This document shows, in pieces, positions 32,919-42,555 of a stretch of 64,000 nucleotides of DNA. Made by a program: the position numbers and the translations under genes. The DNA comes from Oscillospiraceae bacterium. GTDB lineage: Bacteria > Bacillota > Clostridia > Oscillospirales > Oscillospiraceae. The first letter of the stretch is position 1, and every line of letters starts with the position of its first letter. The stretch lies in contig JAFUNI010000016.1 of assembly GCA_017482385.1 (NCBI GenBank), positions 62,001-126,000 of the forward strand, in the 5' to 3' direction. The notes beneath the pieces were generated by a model that saw nothing but the letters and a program-made list of their open reading frames with translations, ran no database searches and was not told the origin of the DNA.

Positions 32919-34164
32919 GCTGACAGCCTTTATCCGCCGTTATAAAATGGTAAATCCCGGCGATAATGTGGTATGTGCGGTGTCCGGTGGTGCGGATTCT
33001 ATGGCGCTGCTGTGGGCAATGTATCTGCTGAAGGACAAGCTGAATATCCGCTTGTCTGCCGCCCATTTCAACCACCGCCTGCGGGGTGAGGAATCTGACC
33101 GGGATGAAGCCTTTGTGGCAGATTTCTGCAAGGGTTATGGCATCGATTTTGTTGCCGGCTCCGGGAATGTGGTTGCCGGACCGAAGGGTTTGGAAGCTGC
33201 TGCCCGGGAGGCGAGATATGCCTTTTTGCGCAGCTTGCCCGGCAAGATCGCCACAGCCCATACCGCTTCCGATAATGCAGAAACCGTGCTTTTACATTTG
33301 GTGCGCGGCACTGGCCTAAAGGGCCTGGGCGGTGTGACCCCCGTGAACGGCTGCGTGATTCGCCCCATGCTGACTGTCACCCGGGAAGAGGTGCTGGCAT
33401 TCCTGGAAGAATACAGCATTCCCTTTGTGGAGGATAGCTCCAATGGGGAAGATGATTTCCTCCGCAACCGCCTGCGGCATCATATTGTGCCGCAGCTAAA
33501 AAAAGAAAACCCCAGTTTATCCCAAAATCTTTCTGCAATGGCGCTGCGCCTGCGGCAGGATGAAGAGGCGCTCGACACCATCGCGGAAGAAAAGTACACA
33601 AATAAGGTAACGGATTTGCTGGCGTTGCACCCGGCGATCCGTAGCCGTGTGCTGGCAAAGATCCTTTTGAAGGCCGGTGTGAAAGAGCCGGAGGCTGCGC
33701 ATATTGCCGCATTGGAGGGATTGCTGATTTCCCCAAAACCCTCTGCAAAAGCGGAGTTTCCCGGCGGCGTGACCATCGCCCGGAACTATGATATGCTGGA
33801 AACAGCGCTGAAAACGGAGGGAATTACTGCCCGGGAATTGACCGACGAACTAAGTATTGCAGGCTACCGAATCACCTGCGAACCCAATACCCGGTCAGAG
33901 CAAACTGCCTGGTCTTTTGCGGTCGTGCCCCGGGGTAAAATGATGATTCGCTGCCGACAGGAGGGGGATACCATCCGCCTGAATGCCGGTACAAAGAGCC
34001 TAAAAAAGCTGTTCATTGACAAAAAGATCCCCGCATCCCTGCGAAACACCATACCTGTGATCGCAGACGCGGCTGGTGTTTTGGGAATTGCCGGCATCGG
34101 CGCCAATGTGGACAGACTTTCTACTGATACCAATGCAGTACGCATTACCATAGAGAAATTATAG
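32908..34164 (+). CDS. tilS: tRNA(Ile)-lysidine synthetase
   Basis: The 418-residue protein has the N-type ATP pyrophosphatase P-loop SGGADS (residues 26-31), HFNHRLRGEESDRDE, and ATAHTASDNAETVLLHLVRGTG, followed by the TilS C-terminal domains (GDTIRL, KSLKKLFIDKKIP). It converts C34 of tRNA-Ile(CAU) to lysidine, allowing AUA decoding. The tilS-hpt-ftsH order is conserved in Firmicutes. Confidence 0.95.
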   Translation: MLNKLTAFIRRYKMVNPGDNVVCAVSGGADSMALLWAMYLLKDKLNIRLSAAHFNHRLRGEESDRDEAFVADFCKGYGIDFVAGSGNVVAGPKGLEAAAREARYAFLRSLPGKIATAHTASDNAETVLLHLVRGTGLKGLGGVTPVNGCVIRPMLTVTREEVLAFLEEYSIPFVEDSSNGEDDFLRNRLRHHIVPQLKKENPSLSQNLSAMALRLRQDEEALDTIAEEKYTNKVTDLLALHPAIRSRVLAKILLKAGVKEPEAAHIAALEGLLISPKPSAKAEFPGGVTIARNYDMLETALKTEGITARELTDELSIAGYRITCEPNTRSEQTAWSFAVVPRGKMMIRCRQEGDTIRLNAGTKSLKKLFIDKKIPASLRNTIPVIADAAGVLGIAGIGANVDRLSTDTNAVRITIEKL

Positions 34165-34180
34165 ATAGAGAGGTTCCGTT

Positions 34181-34723
34181 ATGGAAAATAACATTCAGAA
34201 AGTCCTCATCAGCCAGGAGCAGATCCGGGCCAAGGTACAGGAGATGGCAGCGCAGATATCTGCCGAATATGCCGATAAAGACCCGGTGTTTGTGGGTGTC
34301 TTAAAGGGCGTGGTGATCTTCTTTGCGGATATGGTCCGGGAGATCAGCATTCCCTGTGAGATTGATTTTATGTGTCTGTCTTCCTATGGCGGAACAAATT
34401 CTTCCGGCAATGTGGTGGTGAAGAAGGACCTGTCCGTGGACATCAAGGGCCGCCATGTGGTGATTTTGGAGGATATTTACGACACCGGCCGTTCTCTGGA
34501 TTTTACCCGGAAGTACCTGCTGAGCAAAGAGCCTGCTTCCTTGAAGATCTGCACTCTGCTGGATAAGCCCGAGCGGCGGGTGGATGGCATCACCCTGGTG
34601 CCGGATTATGTGGGCTTTACCATTCCCAACGAGTTTGTGGTGGGCTATGGCCTGGACTTTAATGAGCATTACCGGAATCTGCCCTATGTGGGTGTCTTGA
34701 AGCCGGAAGCATATGAGAAATAA
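34181..34723 (+). CDS. hpt: Hypoxanthine phosphoribosyltransferase
   Basis: The 180-residue enzyme has the PRPP-binding loop VILEDIYDTGRSLDF and the N-terminal VGVLKGVVIFFADM. It salvages hypoxanthine and guanine to IMP and GMP. It lies between tilS and ftsH with gaps of 16 and 15 bases. Length and motifs match the family. Confidence 0.95.
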   Translation: MENNIQKVLISQEQIRAKVQEMAAQISAEYADKDPVFVGVLKGVVIFFADMVREISIPCEIDFMCLSSYGGTNSSGNVVVKKDLSVDIKGRHVVILEDIYDTGRSLDFTRKYLLSKEPASLKICTLLDKPERRVDGITLVPDYVGFTIPNEFVVGYGLDFNEHYRNLPYVGVLKPEAYEK

Positions 34724-34738
34724 GGAGAAAACGCGATT

Positions 34739-36613
34739 TTGAAAAAGCTGAAACTGACAACTGTCATTTTTTATATTGTTATTTTGGCGCTGCTGTTTTC
34801 CTGGATATTTGGCCTCTTTGGCAGCAGAGTGGATAATATCACCCGCTCCCAAATGACCACGATGATCCAGCAGGGCCAAGTGAAGCGTTTTGTTGTAGAA
34901 GGGGAGTATATTCAGCTTTGGCTGCACACTCCTTATGAAGGCAAAACGGAACTTGTGGGCAAGCTTGCCGATCCGGAAGGCTTCCTGCAGAGTATGCAGA
35001 CCACCCTGGAGGAACAAACCAAGAACGGCACATTGGAAAGCTATGACCTTGTTGCCGGGAAAAAGGCATCCCCCTGGGACTATGTATTTCCCATCATCGT
35101 AGCAGGCCTGGTGATTTTGCTGGCCTGGGCGCTGCTGATGGGCAGGGCAAATCAGAATAACCCCATGGCCAATTTTGGCAGAGCCCGTGTCGGCCACGGC
35201 CAACCCGGCGGAAAGAAGATCACATTTGCCGATGTGGCCGGTGTGGATGAGGAGAAGGCTGAGCTGCAGGAGGTGGTTGACTTCCTCCGCAACCCCAAGA
35301 AATTTGCCGACATTGGCGCAAAGATCCCTCACGGCATTTTGCTTTCCGGCGCCCCCGGTACCGGTAAGACTATGCTGGCCCGCGCAGTGGCCGGTGAGGC
35401 GGATGTGCAGTTTTTGTCCATCTCCGGCTCCGACTTTATGGAGATGTATGTTGGCGTGGGTGCAAGCCGTGTCCGTGACCTGTTTGAGCAGGCGAAGAAG
35501 ATCGCTCCGGCAATCATCTTCATCGACGAGATCGATGCTGTGGGCCGTAAGCGCGGCTCCGGTATGGGTGGCGGCCACGATGAGCGTGAGCAGACCTTGA
35601 ATCAGCTGCTGGTTGAAATGGACGGCTTCAGCAGAACAGAGGGCGTTATCGTCCTGGCAGCTACCAACCGCCCGGATATTTTGGATCCGGCACTGCTCCG
35701 ACCCGGCCGTTTTGACCGTCAGATCTATGTGAACGCCCCCGATGCCAAGGGCCGTGAGGAGATCCTCAAGGTCCACGCAAAGGATAAGCGGCTGGACGAT
35801 TCTGTTTCCCTTAAGACCATCGCCCTGTCTACATCCGGTTTCACCGGCGCAGACCTGGCAAACCTTCTGAACGAAGCAGCCATCCTGGCAGCCCGGGAGA
35901 ATCGCCCGGTGCTGAATATGGATGATATGAACGAAGCCATGATGAAGATCCTGGCAGGCCCGGAAAAACGGAGCCGTGTCCGTCTGAAAAAGGATCTGCA
36001 GATCACCGCTGTTCACGAGGCCGGTCACGCAGTGGCTATGCACAGCCTGCCCACCCACGACCCTGTCCACCAGATTTCCATCATTCCCCGTGGCCATGCA
36101 TTGGGCTTGACCTGGACGCAGCCCAAGGAAGACAGCAACCATCTGACCCGCAACGAGATGTACGAGCAGATCGTTGGCCTGCTGGGTGGCCGTGTGGCGG
36201 AAGCTTTGTTCTTAAAGGACATTTCCACCGGTGCATCCAACGATATCGACAGAGCCTCCAAGCTGGCCCGGGATATGATCGCCCGGTACGGCATGTGTGA
36301 GAGCCTGGGTACTGTGTCCTATACCGGTGGCGATGAGCTGTTCATTGGCCGTGACTATGAGAAGGTAAAGGGCTATTCCGAGAAGGTTGCCGGCACCATT
36401 GACGATGAAGTCAAGGCCTTGATGGATAAGGCTTACGACCACTGCCGTGAGATCCTTACCCGGGATGCGGACAAGATGAAGAAGGTGGTGGAGTTCCTCC
36501 TGGAGAACGAAACCATGACCGGTAAGCAGTTTGCTGACTGCATGGCAGGTAAGGAGATCAGCGAGGCTGAAAAATCTACCCTGTTTGATTTTGCAAAAAC
36601 CGAAGAGGAGTAA
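34739..36613 (+). CDS. ftsH: ATP-dependent zinc metalloprotease FtsH
   Basis: The 624-residue protein has two membrane helices (about 6-24 and 118-136) around a small external domain. An AAA+ module follows (Walker A GAPGTGKT at 204-211, FIDEIDAVG Walker B, second region of homology with RPGRFDRQ), then the M41 protease with HEAGH (zinc ligands His426 and His430). It degrades membrane and regulatory proteins. The start is TTG, with AAGGAG rather far upstream, and the C-terminus is short. Confidence 0.96.
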   Translation: MKKLKLTTVIFYIVILALLFSWIFGLFGSRVDNITRSQMTTMIQQGQVKRFVVEGEYIQLWLHTPYEGKTELVGKLADPEGFLQSMQTTLEEQTKNGTLESYDLVAGKKASPWDYVFPIIVAGLVILLAWALLMGRANQNNPMANFGRARVGHGQPGGKKITFADVAGVDEEKAELQEVVDFLRNPKKFADIGAKIPHGILLSGAPGTGKTMLARAVAGEADVQFLSISGSDFMEMYVGVGASRVRDLFEQAKKIAPAIIFIDEIDAVGRKRGSGMGGGHDEREQTLNQLLVEMDGFSRTEGVIVLAATNRPDILDPALLRPGRFDRQIYVNAPDAKGREEILKVHAKDKRLDDSVSLKTIALSTSGFTGADLANLLNEAAILAARENRPVLNMDDMNEAMMKILAGPEKRSRVRLKKDLQITAVHEAGHAVAMHSLPTHDPVHQISIIPRGHALGLTWTQPKEDSNHLTRNEMYEQIVGLLGGRVAEALFLKDISTGASNDIDRASKLARDMIARYGMCESLGTVSYTGGDELFIGRDYEKVKGYSEKVAGTIDDEVKALMDKAYDHCREILTRDADKMKKVVEFLLENETMTGKQFADCMAGKEISEAEKSTLFDFAKTEEE

Positions 36614-36616
36614 ATG

Positions 36617-36647
36617 AAAAGAGCGTGTCAACCGACACGCTCTTTTT
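36617..36647. terminator. Bidirectional terminator
   Basis: AAAAGAGCGTGTC, loop AACC, GACACGCTCTTTTT (36617-36647); serves ftsH (+) and the hypothetical gene (-). Confidence 0.92.
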
Positions 36648-37200
36648 AATGTTCCCGATTCTCAATAAACCGCCACAGATAATCCCAATCGGCAAATACC
36701 GCGTTTTCAATTCTTTCTCCGGCTCGTAGATACTCAAAATGATTAACTTGTGTTTGGGACAGCCGTACAGGTGCGTTGGCAGGGGAGATGAGCAAAACGG
36801 GAATAACCTCTTTTTCACTGCTGACAGTCCAATTCCTATTTCCCAAACTTCTGCGCCTTGCACCGGTCAGCCCGATCGGGGTGCCTCCAACATATTCGCG
36901 CCTTGAGAAATATTGGGTTGCCGAATATTCTTTTAAGCTCCAGAAGTGAATATCGCAGTGCTTCCGCAATAGACCAAACAGTTTGATGCTATATACTGTG
37001 CTGTCGGTTTCAATCTGTACAAGGTGTTTGTTGCGGTTATTGGGCAGCAAACAGGAAAGGGGTAGTTTGCAGGTGTAGCCATGCTGTTTTGCAAACCTGC
37101 GCAGAACTGTAAAAAGCCAAATTCTTTTCAGAATAAAACGCAAAAACAGCCACGCAGTTATGATTAACGTAATGACTATCAAAATCTGTATGGACTTCAT
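36646..37200 (-). CDS. Hypothetical membrane-anchored protein
   Basis: I cannot assign a function. The 184-residue product has one N-terminal membrane helix (about 4-27) and a cytoplasmic-type soluble part with mixed strands and helices (VQIETDSTVYSIKLFG, then VIPVLLISPANAPVRL). Acidic and aromatic residues are spread without a clear catalytic motif. GGGGTG precedes the start. It is monocistronic, with its own promoter and a shared terminator. Confidence 0.65.
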   Translation of the reverse strand: MKSIQILIVITLIITAWLFLRFILKRIWLFTVLRRFAKQHGYTCKLPLSCLLPNNRNKHLVQIETDSTVYSIKLFGLLRKHCDIHFWSLKEYSATQYFSRREYVGGTPIGLTGARRRSLGNRNWTVSSEKEVIPVLLISPANAPVRLSQTQVNHFEYLRAGERIENAVFADWDYLWRFIENREH

Positions 37201-37224
37201 AATAACACCCCGCTTTCTAAATGT

Positions 37225-37253
37225 ATTATATCATACACGCAGGGATTTGTACA
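37225..37253 (-). promoter_or_regulatory. Promoter of the hypothetical membrane gene
   Basis: Minus strand TGTACA (37248-37253), 17 bases, TATAAT (37225-37230). Confidence 0.6.
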
Positions 37254-37258
37254 GTGTT

Positions 37259-37936
37259 TTACAGTGCGTAGAAAAATATAGCTAAGAATTGCAGTACACT
37301 TCCCAGTACCACGAAGATGTGGAATACCGAGTGCATCCAGGGCATTTTAGAGCCAATGCCGTACAGCACAGCGCCGATGGTGTAGGCGATGCCGCCGAAC
37401 AGGAGAAGAAGAAAGCCCGGCTTCGTCAGTACAGCCACTGCTTGCGGCAGGAAGAAGATGATACCCCAACCCATCAGAATGTAGCAGACCATAGAAAAGG
37501 CGTTATATTTTTTAAGATCGATGGCTGTGAGAGTGCCTGCCAAAAATGCCAAGGCCCATTCAGCAATCAGTACGCTCCAACCGATTACCGGATATACCGG
37601 TACGAATGCCGAAAGCATAATGGGTGTGTAGGTGCCGCAGATCAGAAAATAAATGGTGCAGTGATCAATGACCTGCATGACCTTCTTGCCGGTGCCTGGC
37701 CGCAGACCGTGGTACACGCTGGACATGCAGTACAGCGTGATCATCATGCCGCCGTAAATGGCAGAGCCAATAACTCCGGGGATGTTACTTTCCAAGGCGG
37801 ATTTTAATACACAGGCAACCAAAATCAATACACCCAATCCACCGCCTACGATGTGGGTAACCATATTCATAATTTCCTCGCCCCGGGAGTAGTTGGGCAG
37901 AAGCCTGTCCCGAAGCTTAATGCGTTTTGCCATCAT
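37259..37936 (-). CDS. Hemolysin III family protein (PAQR superfamily)
   Basis: The 225-residue protein has seven membrane helices and the family motifs EEIMNMVTHIVGG near the N-terminus, SSVYHG and DHCTIYFLICGTYTP in the middle, and WMHSVFHIFVVLGS at the end. The His and Asp residues form the likely zinc site of PAQR proteins. Bacterial members are linked to membrane energetics (TrhA type), and hemolysis is not their usual role. A minus-strand TATAAT (37960-37965) and AAAGGGG lie upstream. Confidence 0.9.
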   Translation of the reverse strand: MMAKRIKLRDRLLPNYSRGEEIMNMVTHIVGGGLGVLILVACVLKSALESNIPGVIGSAIYGGMMITLYCMSSVYHGLRPGTGKKVMQVIDHCTIYFLICGTYTPIMLSAFVPVYPVIGWSVLIAEWALAFLAGTLTAIDLKKYNAFSMVCYILMGWGIIFFLPQAVAVLTKPGFLLLLFGGIAYTIGAVLYGIGSKMPWMHSVFHIFVVLGSVLQFLAIFFYAL

Positions 37937-38028
37937 ATCGCCCCTTTCCTGCTGTGATCATTATACCACCCGGCAGACAAAAAGCACCCTACAGCATAGT
38001 TTTTTGCTCCCGGAAGGAGAGAAAAGCG

Positions 38029-38092
38029 GTTCTCTTCCAAGTAGAGCAGTAGATTTCGCTGGTAGAATGTACAACTTGCACAAAAAGAGAAC
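38029..38092. repeat. Spaced inverted repeat GTTCTCTT / AAGAGAAC
   Basis: GTTCTCTT (38029-38036) and AAGAGAAC (38085-38092) are perfect 8-bp arms 48 bp apart, and the pairing extends past a bulged G. It lies between divergent promoters; no role is evident. Confidence 0.35.
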
Positions 38093-38169
38093 GCAAAATT
38101 TGGCATCGTTACAGGAAATTTACAAAAAGTTTTGATGCTTATTTGGAAAATCTATGCTATAATATTAGT

Positions 38170-38187
38170 GGCGGCAGGGAAGCCGCC
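38170..38187 (+). promoter_or_regulatory. Hairpin at the start of the CBS gene transcript
   Basis: GGCGGC (38170-38175) and GCCGCC (38182-38187), flanked by a T-A pair, form a stem right after the extended -10 box (TATAAT 38158-38163) and before the ribosome binding site. A stable 5' hairpin could protect the mRNA. Confidence 0.5.
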
Positions 38188-38208
38188 ATACTTATGGGAG
38201 GCACCTTT

Positions 38209-38622
38209 ATGAATAACATATTGTTTTTCTTAACCCCCAAGGCAATGTGTGCCTTGGTATATGATGATTACACCATCCGTCAAGCCCTGGAAAAAATGGA
38301 ATCTGCCGGCTATGCGGCTTTGCCCATTCTCAATAAGCGGGGCGAATACCGGGGCACCGTTACTGAGGGTGACCTGCTGTGGGCACTGAAGAATCTGTGC
38401 TATATGGATATGCGCCAGGCAGAGGCCAGAAAGATTATGGAGATTGATCGCCGCAAGGACAATGTACCCGTCCGTGTCACCACCGATATGCAGGACCTGG
38501 TCCAACGGGCCAGCGGTCAGAACTTTGTGCCGGTGGTGGACGATAAGGATACCTTCATTGGCATCGTTACCCGAAGCGCCATTATGAAATACTGCTACCA
38601 ACAGCTTTTCCCGGAAAAGTAG
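38209..38622 (+). CDS. CBS-domain protein
   Basis: I choose the ATG at 38209 because GGGAGG precedes it. The 137-residue product is little more than two CBS motifs (VYDDYTIRQALEKMESAGYAALPILNKRGEYRG, and FVPVVDDKDTFIGIVTRSAIM). Such stand-alone pairs bind adenine nucleotides or c-di-AMP-like ligands and control partners. No partner is fused or clearly linked. It is monocistronic with a terminator. Confidence 0.85.
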   Translation: MNNILFFLTPKAMCALVYDDYTIRQALEKMESAGYAALPILNKRGEYRGTVTEGDLLWALKNLCYMDMRQAEARKIMEIDRRKDNVPVRVTTDMQDLVQRASGQNFVPVVDDKDTFIGIVTRSAIMKYCYQQLFPEK

Positions 38623-38624
38623 TG

Positions 38625-38651
38625 AAATGCCGCCCTTTGGGCGGCATTTTT
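38625..38651 (+). terminator. Terminator of the CBS gene
   Basis: AAATGCCGCCC (38625-38635), loop TTT and GGGCGGCATTT (38639-38649) plus T residues. Confidence 0.92.
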
Positions 38652-38657
38652 CTATGG

Positions 38658-38686
38658 TTGAAATCTTTTCTGTTTTCTGTTAAAAT
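38658..38686 (+). promoter_or_regulatory. Promoter of the XRE-MTHFS operon
   Basis: TTGAAA (38658-38663), 17 bases, TAAAAT (38681-38686). Confidence 0.65.
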
Positions 38687-38713
38687 AAAGAAAACTATGC
38701 CCCGGAGGGAAAT

Positions 38714-39361
38714 ATGAACGACGAAAAGTTGAAACAATATCTTGGTATACATATTATGACACACCGCAAGGGTATGGGCTTGACCCAGGCTGGCCTTGCA
38801 GAAAAACTGAATTATTCCGATAAAGCGGTTTCCAAATGGGAGCGGGGCGAGTCCATTCCGGATGTGCTGACACTTATGCAGCTTGCGGAGCTGTTTGGTG
38901 CGAAGGTGGATGACCTGCTCCGGGACCCCAATGAGCTGCCGGAGGAAACCGGTGCTGTGGTGGGAAAGATGGAAAAGGCTGTGGAGAAGACCCTTAAGCG
39001 GAAAGCAGACAAAAAAAGCATCTTGGGCCTTAGCTCTCTGCTGGTGTGGTTTGTGGCGCTGCTGGCCTTTGTGGTGATCTCTTCCTTGGGTATCGAAAAG
39101 AGTTGGATCGCCTTTATCTATGCCATTCCTGCCGATGCTATCGTGCGGCTGAGCCTGCTGTCCGCCTGGCATGATTTTCGTTGGAACAAGACGCTGATTT
39201 CCGTTATGGTATGGGGTGTCCTGCTGAGCCTGTATTTGTCGCTGCTGCTGTTTTTGCAGGAGAATGTATGGAAACTGTTCCTGTTGGGTGTTCCCGGCCA
39301 GATCGCTGTGCTTTTGTGGTTCCGTATGATCCGCAAGCCCAAGGAGGAGCAGAATGGATAA
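38714..39361 (+). CDS. XRE family regulator with membrane C-terminus
   Basis: The 215-residue protein joins an N-terminal XRE helix-turn-helix (GLTQAGLAEKLNYSDKAVSKWERG, about 20-50) to a C-terminal half with about four membrane helices. Membrane-anchored XRE proteins are common in Firmicutes and are thought to sense envelope state, but targets are unknown. CGGAGGG precedes the start. It overlaps the MTHFS gene by 8 bases and starts this operon. Confidence 0.88.
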   Translation: MNDEKLKQYLGIHIMTHRKGMGLTQAGLAEKLNYSDKAVSKWERGESIPDVLTLMQLAELFGAKVDDLLRDPNELPEETGAVVGKMEKAVEKTLKRKADKKSILGLSSLLVWFVALLAFVVISSLGIEKSWIAFIYAIPADAIVRLSLLSAWHDFRWNKTLISVMVWGVLLSLYLSLLLFLQENVWKLFLLGVPGQIAVLLWFRMIRKPKEEQNG

Positions 39362-39887
39362 ATCCGCTTTGCGCCGGGAAATCCGGGAAAAGAAAAAAGC
39401 GATGTCCCTGTCGGAAATTGAAGAGCGCAGCGCCCGCTTGGGAGAATTGTTTGCGCAGACCGATGCCTACCGGCAGGCAAAGACTCTCTATGGCTATATG
39501 CCCTATAACCAGGAGGTCCGCACTGTGCCGATTCTGGAGCGGGCAATTCGGGATGGCAAAAAGGTTGCTGTTCCCAAGGTCTACGGGGATACCATGAAGT
39601 TCATATACTTAGACGATTTGACCCAGGTTGCAAACAGTGATATGGGTATTCCCGAGCCTGTTGCTGATGAGCCTGTAGCCGATGACAAGACTGCGTTGGT
39701 TCTGATGCCGGGCCTGGCTTTTGATGAAGCCGGTCACCGGATCGGCTACGGCGGCGGTTTTTACGATAAGTTTCTGACCGCAGAACCGGATCACCCCACC
39801 GTGGCTTTGTGCTATGATTTTCAAATGTATGCTCACTTGGATACAGAGGAATTTGATATTCCTGTGGATATGGTAATTTGGGCATAA
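39354..39887 (+). CDS. 5-formyltetrahydrofolate cyclo-ligase
   Basis: The 177-residue enzyme has the family motifs: N-terminal KSALRREIREKKKAMS, YMPYNQEVRT, and GYGGGFYDKFL near the C-terminus, with ATP- and folate-binding residues. It converts 5-formyl-THF to 5,10-methenyl-THF using ATP, recycling an inactive folate. Overlap with the XRE gene suggests translational coupling. Confidence 0.93.
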   Translation: MDKSALRREIREKKKAMSLSEIEERSARLGELFAQTDAYRQAKTLYGYMPYNQEVRTVPILERAIRDGKKVAVPKVYGDTMKFIYLDDLTQVANSDMGIPEPVADEPVADDKTALVLMPGLAFDEAGHRIGYGGGFYDKFLTAEPDHPTVALCYDFQMYAHLDTEEFDIPVDMVIWA

Positions 39888-39903
39888 GAAACAGGAGCAT
39901 GGT

Positions 39904-40515
39904 ATGCATATTCCCTCTGTTACTACGGATAAACTGGAACTGGTAACCTTTCAGCAGGCGCTGAAGGCTGCCAATACTCCCAGCGATACCTATGATATTG
40001 GAAAATGGCTGTATGCGCCCAATTTCTATTCGGAGTACCGGTATATTTTGGGTACCCGGGGTGAGAATCCCTTGATCTGCATCGGCATCAATCCCTCCAC
40101 CGCCCAGCCGGGAGATTTGGACAATACACTCAAATCCGTGGAGCGGATCGCTTTGGGCAATGGTTTTGACAGCTTTATTATGTTCAATGTCTATGCCCAG
40201 CGGGCTACTGACCCGGATGCTATGGAGAAAACCTGCAATATGCAGCTCCACCGGGAGAATTTAGAAGCCTTCCGTTATGTGCTTTCTATATCCAGTAAGC
40301 CTGCTGTGTGGGCCGCTTGGGGTACGATCATAGAAAAGCGGGACTACCTGCCTGCTTGCCTGCGTGATATGTTGCAGGTAGGCAATGAATACGACGCGGC
40401 TTGGTACTGTGCCGGGCGTGTCAGTAAAAAAGGACACCCCCATCATCCTCTTTACCTGCGGAAGGATGAAAAGATCCGCCCATTTGATGTGGATGGATAC
40501 CTGGAAACTTTGTGA
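39904..40515 (+). CDS. DUF1643 family protein
   Basis: The 203-residue protein has the DUF1643 signatures: a central INPSTA motif (about residue 61), MFNVYAQRATDP, and WAAWGTIIEKRDYL. The biochemical function of the family is not known; it is often seen near nucleic-acid-related genes. Here it follows the MTHFS gene by 16 bases in the same transcript. Confidence 0.85.
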   Translation: MHIPSVTTDKLELVTFQQALKAANTPSDTYDIGKWLYAPNFYSEYRYILGTRGENPLICIGINPSTAQPGDLDNTLKSVERIALGNGFDSFIMFNVYAQRATDPDAMEKTCNMQLHRENLEAFRYVLSISSKPAVWAAWGTIIEKRDYLPACLRDMLQVGNEYDAAWYCAGRVSKKGHPHHPLYLRKDEKIRPFDVDGYLETL

Positions 40516-40530
40516 TTTGGAGGCCACTAC

Positions 40531-40704
40531 ATGGAAGAACAGTGCGAAACCTGTTGGCATTACGATTACGATGAAGAATACGAAGAGTATTACTGCAAGA
40601 TGGACTTGGATGAGGACGAGGTGTACAGGCTTTACACCAACCCCAAGGCTCGCTGTCCGTATTATAGGCAGGGGGATGACTATACCCTGGCAAGGAGGCA
40701 GTAA
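40531..40704 (+). CDS. Small cysteine protein of the DUF6472 type
   Basis: This short gene encodes 57 residues: an N-terminal CETCWHYDYDEEYEEYYC, an acidic middle and a CPYYR near the end, then a basic tail. The four cysteines could bind zinc. I recognise the layout as the small clostridial DUF6472 family, function unknown. TTTGGAGG precedes the ATG. Its stop is directly adjacent to the ATG of the following lipoprotein, and GCAAGGAGG at its end serves as that gene's ribosome binding site. Confidence 0.8.
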   Translation: MEEQCETCWHYDYDEEYEEYYCKMDLDEDEVYRLYTNPKARCPYYRQGDDYTLARRQ

Positions 40705-42519
40705 ATGAAACGGTTATTATGGATACTGTTGGCAATTGTGTTGTTGGCTGGCTGTTCTAAAAAGCAGCCCGCAACGGAGCAGACAGAACCCACATCTGTC
40801 ACAATAGCACCAACTGAACCCGGTTTGTATGTGCCGGGCAGTGACCAGGAGAAGCAGACCGCTGGCGCTGTGCGCAGCTATTCTCTGCAAGACGGCGAGT
40901 GGTTTGGGCTTTCTTCCGTGGGTGCAGATGTGCTTGTGACGGGTAAAAATACAATGCTGCTGGTCAGTGGTGAGCAAGGCTGGGCCACAAAGGCAGATGT
41001 GACCGCGTTGTCTGCAGAAACAGAAATGGATACCCACACCACGGGTGTCGGTTATTATGACCCGGAATCCCGGACGGTGACAGTATTGGATGCTGAGCTG
41101 CAGATGGTAACGCAGAAAGTCCTGCCTGAGGATATAAAAGGCGCGCCGGTCATCAGTATGATCCGTAACGAAGCCTACTATTTCAACGGAACTGAGATCC
41201 GGGCAATGGAACTTACCCCCGGTGCGTCTCGCTCCCGACTTCTGCGGCAGCAGAAGTCTATGGAAGCTCTTTTACCCGATGATTATTTTGATGGAAATGT
41301 GCTTTCCTGTCGGGTGAAGGATGCAACAGGGGAGATTCGTACGGAGTATTTCTCTTCGGAAACTGGGCAGACCTATAGCCAGGACCAGGATATTGAAAAA
41401 ATGCAGACCTTTAAGGACATGTATTTTATCGAAAGAATGGATATATATGCCAAACAACAGATTTTTGGCGTCCGAAACGGAGAAAAGCAAAGCTTTTTGC
41501 TGCAGCCGGCAGAAAATGCTTTGCTTGTGCCGGTATTGGAAATGAACGGTGTTGTTTCCGGCCAGGATACGGAAAAAGGTCTGGATCTGTCTTTCTACGA
41601 TTTGACAACAGGTAAGCGCACAGCGCAGGTGGTGCTGCCTGCAATCAAGGCAGTGAAGGCTATCCACTGCAACGACGCGTACATTTGGATACTTGCCCAG
41701 GAAGGGGAGAAGCAGGCGCTGCTTCGTTGGGATATTACCAAGTCTGCTATTACTGATGAGACTGTTTATATAGGCCCTTTCTATACACCGGATAATCCTG
41801 ACGAAAAGGGTCTGAAAGAATGTGTGAAGCTGGCGAATACCTATGAGAGCACCTACCGGGTGAGATTGCATATTGGTACAAATGCTATGAAGACAACGGG
41901 TGATTATAAGGTGGTGGCAGAGCACCAGCCCCAAAACATCTGCGCTACGTTGGAGAGTGTGAAACCGATATTGGAGAAATTGCGGCCTGTTTTTGCATCC
42001 TATGCCGGCAAAGGAAAAGCAATCAATCTGTGTTTTGTACGTAGTATAGAAAGTGGAGAAGAATGGGTTCGCTTCCAGCATAATAAAAGTTGGTGGTTTT
42101 TGATTTCCGCGAAGGCGGATCTAACGGATGCATTGATCAGCGGCATGGCGCTTCCCATTGAAAGCCATGTGCTTGGTAACAGCCGTGACTATGAATTTGA
42201 TCGCTGGAATCCGCTGAACCCGGCAGAGTTTGTGTATGCCAATGTTGCGGATGTGGAGCCGAACCCCAAATATTTGCAGGGAGATACCCGGGCGTTTGTT
42301 GATGCAGAGGCTATGACCAGCATCAGTGAGGATCGCCGCAGTGTTATCTACAATGCTATGCTGGCTAACAATGCGGAGCTGTTCCAGTCGCCCACTATGC
42401 AGGCAAAACTGCACCGGATCTGTATCGGTATCCGGGAAGCCTGCGGCTTGCAAAAGAGTGAGAAAACCTATCTTTGGGAACAGTATTTGAAAACCTCTTT
42501 GGCTTATGTAAAAGAATAA
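40705..42519 (+). CDS. Large lipoprotein, possible degenerate metallopeptidase
   Basis: The 604-residue product starts with a lipoprotein signal (LLAGC lipobox) and a Thr/Pro-rich linker. Residues about 50-370 are repetitive beta strands that look like a beta-propeller. The C-terminal 230 residues contain FDRWNPLNPAEFVYA and FVDAEAMTSISEDRR. From memory, in related clostridial proteins these motifs follow an HExxH-like zinc helix; here the matching segment reads SGMALPIESHVL, with no HExxH. So it may be a catalytically dead member. It is the last gene of the operon. Confidence 0.6.
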   Translation: MKRLLWILLAIVLLAGCSKKQPATEQTEPTSVTIAPTEPGLYVPGSDQEKQTAGAVRSYSLQDGEWFGLSSVGADVLVTGKNTMLLVSGEQGWATKADVTALSAETEMDTHTTGVGYYDPESRTVTVLDAELQMVTQKVLPEDIKGAPVISMIRNEAYYFNGTEIRAMELTPGASRSRLLRQQKSMEALLPDDYFDGNVLSCRVKDATGEIRTEYFSSETGQTYSQDQDIEKMQTFKDMYFIERMDIYAKQQIFGVRNGEKQSFLLQPAENALLVPVLEMNGVVSGQDTEKGLDLSFYDLTTGKRTAQVVLPAIKAVKAIHCNDAYIWILAQEGEKQALLRWDITKSAITDETVYIGPFYTPDNPDEKGLKECVKLANTYESTYRVRLHIGTNAMKTTGDYKVVAEHQPQNICATLESVKPILEKLRPVFASYAGKGKAINLCFVRSIESGEEWVRFQHNKSWWFLISAKADLTDALISGMALPIESHVLGNSRDYEFDRWNPLNPAEFVYANVADVEPNPKYLQGDTRAFVDAEAMTSISEDRRSVIYNAMLANNAELFQSPTMQAKLHRICIGIREACGLQKSEKTYLWEQYLKTSLAYVKE

Positions 42520-42520
42520 C

Positions 42521-42550
42521 AAAACGCCCCGCCATAGGCGGGGCGTTTTT
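42521..42550. terminator. Bidirectional terminator
   Basis: AAAACGCCCCGCC (42521-42533), loop ATA and GGCGGGGCGTTTT (42537-42549). Confidence 0.94.
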
Positions 42551-42555
42551 GCTTA

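Noticed and set aside
34301..36142. A 613-codon open frame on the minus strand
   Set aside because: Antisense to hpt and ftsH, whose products are unmistakable.
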